From: Dysgonomonas sp. UBA7710
Lineage (GTDB): Bacteria; Bacteroidota; Bacteroidia; Bacteroidales; Dysgonomonadaceae
Direction: 5' to 3'
Assembly (NCBI RefSeq): GCF_002482385.1
Contig: NZ_DLFW01000041.1
Span: 39,581-103,580 of the forward strand
DNA length: 64,000 bases
The first letter of the stretch is position 1; every line of letters begins with the position of its first letter. A program made the position numbers and the translations under genes. This document shows positions 56,930 to 64,000 of the stretch, piece after piece. Below the pieces are notes generated by a model. The model was not told where the DNA came from, ran no database searches, and was given only the letters and a program-made list of their open reading frames with translations.

Positions 56930-57517
56930 CTATTTTAAGAAATAAATAAAAGAAAGGCCCACTTTGGTTATACCCCAATAATTGTAATTGCCTTCATCTA
57001 ATTTGGTTCCACAATTTTTACATGGATACTCATCATAATGAATACGAGCATAACCCGCACCTATGTTAAACTCGAAATTCCAGCGGTTAGACAAGACCCA
57101 CTGATAACCATAGCTTATGCCTCCACCATAAAGATATCCTTCGTAGCGTTTATCTTTAAAGACATCCAGCCGGCCGACAGGGATATCCCAACCTCCGGCA
57201 TTGAATTGCGCACCATGTGCATGCAACCCCAAAAAGTGACCATTAAAGGTCTCGCAAAACCACCATCGATATTCGGGTTGGATAAGCCAGTGCTTAAAAC
57301 TCTTGTTATCAGAAAACTCAAAGACGTTTAAACCCCCGGCAATTTCCAGTGTACTCTTCTTACCCAACCCAAACTCCAGGCCTAAGTTGGGAGTAGTAGT
57401 GCCCCAATAAGCCAGATTGGTTTTTACGCCTATTTCCTGCGATCTGATTACAGAATAAAAGCTCGTAAAAATCAAAACAACCAGACAGATTTTTCTTAAT
57501 GTTTGACTATTATTCAT
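56930..57517 (-). CDS. DUF3575 outer-membrane beta-barrel protein of fimbrial operon 2
   Basis: A 195-residue exported barrel protein. The signal peptide ends near VIRSQE. Strand pattern matches its counterpart in operon 1: VKTNLAYWGTTTPNLGLEFG, KHWLIQPEYRWWFCETFNGH and GGGISYGYQWVLSNRWNFEF, ending KVGLSFIYFLK. The late CxxC (YPCKNCGTKL) is shared with the operon-1 protein (YECEKCGREL). First gene of the operon, preceded by 1.5 kb of non-coding DNA. Function not established beyond association with Mfa-type fimbriae. Confidence 0.83.
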   Translation of the reverse strand: MNNSQTLRKICLVVLIFTSFYSVIRSQEIGVKTNLAYWGTTTPNLGLEFGLGKKSTLEIAGGLNVFEFSDNKSFKHWLIQPEYRWWFCETFNGHFLGLHAHGAQFNAGGWDIPVGRLDVFKDKRYEGYLYGGGISYGYQWVLSNRWNFEFNIGAGYARIHYDEYPCKNCGTKLDEGNYNYWGITKVGLSFIYFLK

Positions 57518-58316
57518 TTTCTTGTATTATATAATAATTATCAGGTTATTACTCCTTACTCTATGAAAAGAAGCTCTACATTCTTATTTATATATTTGTT
57601 TTACAACACTACGTTTTATATTCATTTTTCATTTCACAATAAAGAAACTTACAACAGGAATGAGCCGGAATAATAATACATATGGAAACAATAGCTACAT
57701 TATTATATGCAACTTTTGCAAAAAATCTCCACATATCAATATTGATAATATCTATTTCTTAACAGATTATATACATTATACAATTAAAGAGATCATCATA
57801 TTACTCTTTTGTTATATATTTATAATCAATTAATAAGGCAATGTCTCCATATTGTATTTCTTTCTACAAATATCCATCTATATGGTCTTATTTGTGGTAC
57901 ATTTTTATAGTATTTTAAGGTGGTAATTTTCTATTTTTAAATCTTAATACGGGATAATTATTATTGACACAATTTCACACTCACACATTCCCGTTATACG
58001 TTTTTTAACTTACACAAAACATACAATAATGAATTTAACAAATGTATAATGCAGAAATAGAGGTTTACACTTTAAAATCTTTTAGGACATTATAAATCAA
58101 GTACTTATAAATTAAGTTTATCAGATATAGATATCATATATATGATTTATTGTTAAAAGATTGGATTGTCAAATATAAAAATCACGTTATAATTTTTCAC
58201 CAGAAAGTAGAAGATAAAAACTTTCCAGTTAGCCACAGCTTAAAATAAATTTCGACAAGAAATAACTATCAGATACTTATCTTTTTTACAATATGTCCGT
58301 CAATAAGTTCAGAAAA

Positions 58317-58349
58317 AAAACCTCCGAATCATCCCGACTCACAGGTTTT
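58317..58349 (-). terminator. Conserved-loop hairpin B
   Basis: Stem AAAACCT/AGGTTTT (58317-58323 with 58343-58349); preceded on the minus-strand 3' side by TTTTTTTT. The 17-nt core loop on the minus strand is TGAGTCGGGATGATTCG, with a C-C mismatch next to the stem. It is in the same orientation as hairpin C and can end transcripts from the right. Confidence 0.7.
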
Positions 58350-58692
58350 GGAAGACAATAAGTATATACGAATGTATATACATAAAAACAAATCTTACGG
58401 TCATCACGACCACTAAATTCTCCACGTCATAAACTATATAATAGATTTATATTTCGCATACCCGGATAACCAACGATCTGCATACCCTCATGGGCTGATA
58501 GATCCTTATTTATTAATTCAGCAAAGTATATTTCGGCTATTTTTCATTTCAAACATTTGGTATCTTCAGGTAAAACCTTGTCAAATAAATTTCAAATCTA
58601 TAAAGTCGCAGGATGTAAAAAAGATATGTGACCAAAGGCTTTTCCCTTTCTATAAATGCACAATAAATATCTTATTTTATTTATCAATTGAA

Positions 58693-58721
58693 AATCCGCG
58701 AACCATCCCGACCCACGGATT
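58693..58721 (-). terminator. Conserved-loop hairpin C, 280 bases after the HTH regulator gene
   Basis: Stem AATCCG/CGGATT (58693-58698 with 58716-58721), 17-nt loop reading TGGGTCGGGATGGTTCG on the minus strand, followed by TTTTC on the 3' side. A plausible terminator of the HTH regulator transcript. Confidence 0.65.
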
Positions 58722-58999
58722 CCACCTTAACACAAACTTTACAAAACTACACAGTAGCTAATATAAACTAGCTATTTTTTCCTTATAAACTTTTATTCTA
58801 TTCTTCTTTTACTTATGTGTTACAAAAATATACAATCCACTATTCATAAAAGGTACAAAATGTGAGCAAGGGCATCGAATCTATTTTCTATTTTAATATC
58901 CGCAAGAAACTTGCATACAGATATTGCATTTACCGTTCAAACATTCCATTATTTTGCATTTTCGTAATTGTGGTATTAAAATAATCGGGTATAAATTAT

Positions 59000-60019
59000 T
59001 CAAGTCGTAGATAATTTGGAGTTAATCAATTTTCGCTGCTCTTGAAAAAACTTGTGTCTTTGAATCTCTCCGCCAAATGTTATAAGTGTAGAATATCGCT
59101 TCAGAGATTCAATCCATAATGCATGACTTTTACAAATACTCGGATCAAGGGAATTGATTCCACCTATACCATACAGTGCAATATGCGAACGTGAAGAGTT
59201 GTTACTCTCAAGAAGTAAATAAGTTGCATCAATATCTATATTACATAAGTATACAGCAATATTCGAATCGGTATTATTATAAATCCCGGAAATAGATATG
59301 TTTTCTATTTCTGATATCACTTCATTTAATTCAGCTTTGATAAGCTCCATATCTTCTGCATCGAGAAGATTCAGATCATAGAAATAATTCAGCTCCCTTA
59401 TTACGGAGGCAAACATATCGTGATTAATTATTATTTGAGAATTCTTCACTTTCCGGATTTCAGATACAAATGCACGGTGAGCATTCGTCAATTCTTTTTC
59501 TATCGTAAAATCCTTATAAGGCAATGATTGGATTCTCATAATCTGATAAGACCATTTAAACAAGCGAAATTTGGCCAAGCTATCATAGTGAAGAAAAAAT
59601 ATAAAAGGCAGGCTGTTAAATGCACATTTGAATGTTGAATTTTCTAATGCTCCAAACCTGGAAGCTAATGATACATATTCCTCTATTCTTTTGGCATAGT
59701 TTATATTTATATGAGTCATATCTACAAGATTCAACTCAAATATCGCTTTCTTATCAACTTGCGAACCTATGATATTATCCACAGAAAAGCCCAATACCTG
59801 TGATATCTGGGCCACCTCTTCAAACGAAAACCTTACTTCTCCCCGGAGTCTTCGATAAACTGATTCTTTCCCCAAACATAAGATATCACCTAATACGGAA
59901 GCTACTTTTTCTTTCTCCGATTTTGTCAAATTTTCTTTTTCTGTAATTGCAGTCCGTATCGTCCTTATTAACCGATCATGCGCACTTGTCTCTTTCATCG
60001 AATTTATTCCTACATTCAT
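59000..60019 (-). CDS. Large helix-turn-helix transcriptional regulator
   Basis: A 339-residue regulator. The N-terminal HTH covers about residues 30-90 (SVYRRLRGEVRFSFEEVAQI, then SQVLGFSVDNIIG), resembling XRE/BetR-like domains. The rest is a large helical domain of unknown ligand with no membrane segment. A shorter start at M8 (59998) is possible. Genes of this type are common in Bacteroidales beside surface-structure loci. It is transcribed towards the minus-strand fimbrial operon, 1.5 kb upstream of it, so it is a candidate regulator of those fimbriae. A -7-like TAATTTTG lies at 60147-60154. Confidence 0.7.
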   Translation of the reverse strand: MNVGINSMKETSAHDRLIRTIRTAITEKENLTKSEKEKVASVLGDILCLGKESVYRRLRGEVRFSFEEVAQISQVLGFSVDNIIGSQVDKKAIFELNLVDMTHININYAKRIEEYVSLASRFGALENSTFKCAFNSLPFIFFLHYDSLAKFRLFKWSYQIMRIQSLPYKDFTIEKELTNAHRAFVSEIRKVKNSQIIINHDMFASVIRELNYFYDLNLLDAEDMELIKAELNEVISEIENISISGIYNNTDSNIAVYLCNIDIDATYLLLESNNSSRSHIALYGIGGINSLDPSICKSHALWIESLKRYSTLITFGGEIQRHKFFQEQRKLINSKLSTT

Positions 60020-60146
60020 GATTTAATTTCCTTTTAATCTGTTTATAAATAAACTATAGAAAAGACTATTTACTTAGCAAAACCCTCATTTACACAATCT
60101 TTAAACCCTGTAAAGTCATTATAATATAGCAAGATTAATTTTGTCG

Positions 60147-60174
60147 CAAAATTATAGATACAGATACTTTCGAA
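60147..60174 (-). promoter_or_regulatory. Candidate promoter of the HTH regulator gene
   Basis: Minus strand TTCG (60174-60171, near TTTG), 16 bases, then TAATTTTG (60154-60147). About 130 bases upstream of the gene. The rest of the spacer up to 60600 is AT-rich with nothing recognised. Confidence 0.35.
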
Positions 60175-60615
60175 GCGTACATTTTGTGATTATTATCAAA
60201 GTATAATTTTCTTTTATAGCATTTAGCATATTATATATTTCATTTATGACATTTAACAACTTTAAGATGTCAGTAAATGAATTCAAAAGACAAATAATGC
60301 AAATAACGAGCCTCACATATCATATTTTTGCTTTTTTTGACATTACAAAGCAATTAAAATCAATTATTAATCTTTTTTTCTTAAATCATCTGGTCTAAAA
60401 TGATCGTTCGGCATACTCAGACAAGGCTATTGGCAAATATTGATTAATACTACTTTCTTTTTTGGCAAGATATATAATATTTTAAATATCAATAAGTCTT
60501 TATCTTTCTGCATGGTTAAATCAATTGTTATTTTATGCTAAAAAGCATAGTATAATTATACGTCATGTTAAGGCTCGTACTTTCTTCTGCTTACATCATA
60601 AATTACTCATGATAA

Positions 60616-60848
60616 TATACTTGCGGGTATGTCATCCCTCTTTTCGCGAACAGGGGTAAAATAAAGGTAGGGCAACCATGGTATGTAGATGACGGATATG
60701 ATTCCAAGAATCGGGGTTACAATGTAAATATTGTAGAACTATCAAGGCGATAGATATGAGGAAAATCTGCGACTATGCAAAAAGAAAGGGAATCTATATT
60801 CATGTCTTTTCACACTGGATGCTATTATGTGTACTTATTCCCAATTAA
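60616..60848 (+). pseudogene. Relic of a glycoside hydrolase, GH97-like
   Basis: Two short frames joined by a frameshift near 60745-60750. The first reads VGQPWYVDDGYDSKNRGY, the second IDMRKICDYAKRKGIYIHVF followed by SHW. The second resembles the strand-helix of GH97 enzymes (IDxPxLxxYAKxKGVxIxLWxHW). Stops flank both parts and there is no start codon. The family call is tentative, but decay of a coding sequence is convincing. Confidence 0.45.
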
Positions 60849-60855
60849 GTATGAT

Positions 60856-60889
60856 AAAGAACTACAAGTACTATCCCTGTAGTTCTTTA
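60856..60889 (-). terminator. Terminator of the GH3 gene
   Basis: Perfect 11-bp stem AAAGAACTACA/TGTAGTTCTTT (60856-60866 with 60879-60889) with a 12-base loop. It lies 30 bases after the GH3 stop on the minus strand; the A/T-rich stem ends allow it to work as a terminator. Confidence 0.7.
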
Positions 60890-60918
60890 TTTCCATATTA
60901 TGAACCAGTTGGCGACCG

Positions 60919-63795
60919 TTATTTATTCGTATAAATTACGCTTTTGTATTTCGAGGTAAATTGTAATGTCTTGAAATCACTCTGTGATATCTCAAACTGG
61001 AATTGCTTTTCTTCTCCGGGTTCCAAATCATAATGACGTGTATCCCCGACTTTCTTCCCATCAATATACATCATCAGTTTTCCGGTATCAGTCAGATTTC
61101 CTGTATTGGTAACCAGCACATTCACTGTTTTTGCGTCCTTTCCGGGGAGGTTCTCAACACTTACGACCGTTATCGCAAAATCTGCATTAAAGTCCAGAGG
61201 ATAATCTATCTCCCCGTTGATACCATCCTTAGTTTCGATGAAACCGACACTGTCTTTTATACGGTCTTTAGCAATGTAAGACGGGCTCTTACCTCCGACC
61301 ATTATCTTGAACACTCCTTTTTCTACTACCCTGTCCATCTCATCATTAAGTAAAGACAATTGGTAAGGGGTGAGAACAAAAGACACTTTCTTCGACTCCC
61401 CCGGGTTCAGATGAATCCGGTCGAAGTCTTTCAATTCCATTACACGTGTTTTTACACTGGCGTACATATCGGTTATATATAGCTGCGCAACTTCGCCTCC
61501 GGCTATCTTCCCTGTATTTGTCACCGTAGCATTCACAGACACATTCCCATTCTTTTCTAATGATATGTTCAGATCCGAGTAGTTGAATGATGTGTAACTT
61601 AATCCATAACCGAATTGATATAAAGGATAATATGGCATATCTACATAATCATAGACCCGTCCCGATGTTTTGAAATTGTAATACAACGGTAGCTGGGCTG
61701 CATCCCTTGGGAATGTCATTGGCAAGCGTCCGGCCGGATTGTAATTACCGAAAAGGACATCTGCGGTCGCATAGCCTCCTTCCTGGCCCGGCAGCCAGTT
61801 TACCAGTATTGCCTGGCAATTTTCCGCGGCATATGACAAGTTATAAGGGCGGCCGGCCTGTAATATTAACACGACCGGCTTTCCTGTTTTGCACACAGCT
61901 TCCAGCAATTTTTGCTGTTCTCCCGGCAATATCAATGTAGCAAGATCGTGGTTTTCTCCCGAAGTATTGGTTATTCCTTTCAGGGCCTCACTTGTAGAAC
62001 AATCACCCAGTATAAGTACTGCCACATCGGCGCTTTCAGCTGCTTTCACAGCCTTAGCTATATCAGCCCCCTCTGTGCCGATAAAACGGCATCCTTCCTC
62101 ATACACCACCTTTGTACTGCTATTCACTGCGGCTTTAATGCCTGTAAGGACAGACTTTAACTGACCCGGCCGGGGCTTGGAAGTATAGTCTCCCGGTTGT
62201 AGATTATCTGCTCCCGGGCCGATTACGGCAATCGTTTTAAGAGACTTAGATAATGGAAGGATATTTCCTTTATTTTCGAGCAGCACAATAGATTCCTGAG
62301 CCGTTTTGCGGGCCAGTGCCTGATGCACGGGAGAATTCCATCCGGGATATATTTTATTCCAGTCGAGAGGTTTACATGGATTATTCTCGAACAACCCGTT
62401 TCTGAATAATGTGCGCAGGAGTGTTTTACATGTGTAATCCAAATCGTCCATATTCAATTCGCCTCTTTTAGCTGCCGCTATAACGTCAGGGTCGTTATAG
62501 GTATCACCGCAATTGGTGGCAATACCTGCCGCAAGAGCCTGTTTTGCAGCTTCCACCTTGTCCTTCGCGGTATAATGTTTGCGGGCTGTAAGATTACCCA
62601 AAGCCCCGCAATCGCTGACAATAAACCCGTCAAAACCCCATTCGTCGCGTAATATTCCTTTCAGAAGCTCTTTACTTTTTGCAACAGGAACCCCCTGATA
62701 ATCGGAGTATGACATCATTATCGATTGATACCTGTATTTCTTAAAAATATTCCGGAAAGGTACAAGGTGTATTTCACGCATTTCCCGCTCGGAAAGTCCT
62801 ATATCGTGAGAATCTCTCCCGCCTAAAGGCGCCCCGTGCGCCGCGAAATGCTTCGGTGTCGTCATTAAGCCTTTCGACTGGTAGCCTTTTATCCATGCTC
62901 CGCCGATTTCCGTTACCAGCACCGGATCTTCTCCGTAAGTTTCTTCACATCTCCCCCACCGGGCATCCTGTGCGACATCCAGTACCGGCGACCAGGCCTG
63001 TACCGCATTAGCACTTACGGTTTCGTCTCCGATAGCCATAGCTACTGTTTCTATGAGTCCTTTATTCCATGTTGCGCCCATACCTATCGATTGCGGAAAT
63101 ATAGTTGCGCCGCTGCCATAAGAAAAACCATGTATCGCTTCCACTTTTTGTATAGCGGGAATCCCCAAGTGTGGTATACCGGGTATTCCCCACCCTTCGC
63201 GAAGCAGTTCCATTTTATCTTCTGCGGTCATCACGGATAGCAGATTTTCCACACGGGACTCCAGTGGCAGATCAGGATTCATATAAGCTCTGTCCTTTAA
63301 TGGTATGTTTTCTATTTCCGCTTTTTTATCGAGGATAGATACTGATACCTCTCTAATTAATAAGTCTTTCTTTAATATCCCTTCCTTAAACACAAAACGG
63401 ACATGTGCTCCATATTTCGATGTAAATGACAGTACAAATGCCCTATCTTTTGCCGACACCGTATAATTCACCTTAGTACCCAGATTCATAGGATCGTATG
63501 TAATGTACACAGATAATAGTCTTTGCAATTCCTGAGGAGTTATTCCCTCACAGTCTACGGTGATTGCATTAACATCTCCCGCTTTTTGTAACGAAAACAT
63601 CAGCCATTCCGCTTTTTGTAAGTCTTTCGGAGCCAGTTTCCAATTCGTTTTCGGGTTGTTATCAGCAACGCTATTGACTGTCTTTTCATTGACCGATGTA
63701 GAGATTCCCGCTATGTTATTATTCTGTGCCACTGTTATTGTGGAGAAAAACAAAACACACAACAGGCTAATAAATGCTCTTGTTTCTTTTTTCAT
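60919..63795 (-). CDS. Glycoside hydrolase family 3 (beta-glucosidase/beta-xylosidase type)
   Basis: A 958-residue exported enzyme. The signal peptide ends near TITVAQ. Residues about 25-160 form a beta-rich, discoidin-like N-terminal domain. The GH3 N-terminal catalytic domain covers about 170-480 with TPKHFAAHG and the nucleophile aspartate in FIVSDCGALG (D395). The GH3 C-terminal domain runs about 500-740 (IAVIGPGADN, GRLPMTFPRD, YPLYQFGYGLSYTSF). A fibronectin-III-like domain lies at about 755-830 (TNTGKIAGGEVAQLYI). An extra C-terminal beta domain of about 110 residues ends the protein. SDCGA rather than SDW is common in xylosidase-like members. No SusC/SusD partner is adjacent, so it acts in the periplasm on imported or soluble glycosides. 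Confidence 0.9.
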   Translation of the reverse strand: MKKETRAFISLLCVLFFSTITVAQNNNIAGISTSVNEKTVNSVADNNPKTNWKLAPKDLQKAEWLMFSLQKAGDVNAITVDCEGITPQELQRLLSVYITYDPMNLGTKVNYTVSAKDRAFVLSFTSKYGAHVRFVFKEGILKKDLLIREVSVSILDKKAEIENIPLKDRAYMNPDLPLESRVENLLSVMTAEDKMELLREGWGIPGIPHLGIPAIQKVEAIHGFSYGSGATIFPQSIGMGATWNKGLIETVAMAIGDETVSANAVQAWSPVLDVAQDARWGRCEETYGEDPVLVTEIGGAWIKGYQSKGLMTTPKHFAAHGAPLGGRDSHDIGLSEREMREIHLVPFRNIFKKYRYQSIMMSYSDYQGVPVAKSKELLKGILRDEWGFDGFIVSDCGALGNLTARKHYTAKDKVEAAKQALAAGIATNCGDTYNDPDVIAAAKRGELNMDDLDYTCKTLLRTLFRNGLFENNPCKPLDWNKIYPGWNSPVHQALARKTAQESIVLLENKGNILPLSKSLKTIAVIGPGADNLQPGDYTSKPRPGQLKSVLTGIKAAVNSSTKVVYEEGCRFIGTEGADIAKAVKAAESADVAVLILGDCSTSEALKGITNTSGENHDLATLILPGEQQKLLEAVCKTGKPVVLILQAGRPYNLSYAAENCQAILVNWLPGQEGGYATADVLFGNYNPAGRLPMTFPRDAAQLPLYYNFKTSGRVYDYVDMPYYPLYQFGYGLSYTSFNYSDLNISLEKNGNVSVNATVTNTGKIAGGEVAQLYITDMYASVKTRVMELKDFDRIHLNPGESKKVSFVLTPYQLSLLNDEMDRVVEKGVFKIMVGGKSPSYIAKDRIKDSVGFIETKDGINGEIDYPLDFNADFAITVVSVENLPGKDAKTVNVLVTNTGNLTDTGKLMMYIDGKKVGDTRHYDLEPGEEKQFQFEISQSDFKTLQFTSKYKSVIYTNK

Positions 63796-64000
63796 TATAC
63801 TCTTAGTTTTTTATGATATTATATTCATGTATATTTTTCATATAGCACAAAGAAAACAGTATGGCATTAATAAATAGTCCGATGTGAGATTAACAGGCAC
63901 ATAAAAATTCGCTTAATGACGAGTATCAACAGGGATATTAAAGGAAAAAGTAACAGAAGTAACAGAAAACTAATGTGCTAATTAGCCAATATGCCGATGT
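63796..64000. other. Upstream region of the GH3 gene
   Basis: A 205-base AT-rich leader. It contains a tandem 9-base repeat (AGTAACAGA twice, about 63947-63964). No TAnnTTTG box on the minus strand was found; the true promoter may lie past the window end. Confidence 0.3.

Larger units (their letters stand above)
57518..58999 (-). other. 1.5-kb non-coding region between the HTH regulator and fimbrial operon 2
   Basis: Very AT-rich. It holds two conserved-loop hairpins (58317-58349 and 58693-58721). It also holds minus-strand TACATTTG (58046-58039) and TAGATTTG (58600-58593) -7-like boxes, and a 14-base perfect palindrome ATCATATATATGAT (58133-58146). No coding remnant was recognised on either strand. 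A long 5' leader for the fimbrial operon is likely, starting near 58033 if the first box is used. Confidence 0.45.

Noticed and set aside
58133..58146. 14-base perfect palindrome as an operator
   Set aside because: It is made almost wholly of A and T in very AT-rich DNA, so chance is likely; kept only as a note in the region entry.
1..64000. CRISPR arrays, insertion sequences, integrases and tRNA genes
   Set aside because: No regularly spaced repeats, transposase or integrase frames, or cloverleaf sequences were recognised by eye; a covariance search could not be run.

Overview
The window reads as chromosomal DNA of a Bacteroidales bacterium, most likely Dysgonomonas or a close relative. The genus is an inference. 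The support is SusC/SusD pairs, Mfa/FimA-type (type V) fimbriae with lipobox lipoproteins, a UpxY-type NusG paralogue heading a capsule operon, a type IX secretion sorting domain, TAnnTTTG-type promoter boxes and AT-rich spacers. No tRNA, rRNA, CRISPR array or intact insertion sequence was seen.

Layout. (1) 1-1183, minus strand: a class Ib ribonucleotide reductase operon, nrdH-nrdI-nrdE (nrdE cut by the window edge), preceded by a recognisable cobalamin riboswitch. A relic of a TonB-dependent receptor 3' end lies just beyond it. (2) 1616-2783: a cupin plus methyltransferase pair, then a divergent CPA2-type cation/proton antiporter (3250-5571). (3) 5879-12155, minus: a small nutrient-uptake operon encoding an unknown secreted protein, SusC, SusD and a periplasmic metallophosphoesterase. 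(4) 12561-28072, minus: a 14-gene capsule/exopolysaccharide operon. It holds UpxY, an initiating polyprenyl-phosphate sugar-phosphate transferase, Wza, Wzc, Wzx, Wzy, seven glycosyltransferases (including a GT11 fucosyltransferase) and a WcaF-like acetyltransferase. (5) 29107-30687: a Fur-family and an AraC-family regulator, divergent.

(6) 31116-57517: two fimbrial operons facing each other, with cydDC between them. The plus-strand operon encodes a DUF3575 barrel, a DUF3868/OmpA/TPR protein, a major fimbrillin, an Mfa2-like anchor and two large paralogous tip-type proteins. The minus-strand operon encodes a DUF3575 barrel, a DUF3868 protein, Mfa1-like, Mfa2-like, two accessory fimbrillins and a 1591-residue adhesin with a type IX sorting domain. 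This matches the logic of the Porphyromonas gingivalis mfa1-mfa5 operon. (7) 59000-63795, minus: a large helix-turn-helix regulator and a GH3 glycosidase, with a degraded glycosidase relic between them.

The two most unusual signals are in the non-coding DNA. One is the cobalamin riboswitch on a B12-independent ribonucleotide reductase. The other is a family of at least four 3'-UTR hairpins (41651, 45442, 58317, 58693) with covarying stems and a shared 17-nt loop, each oriented the same way relative to the nearest upstream gene.
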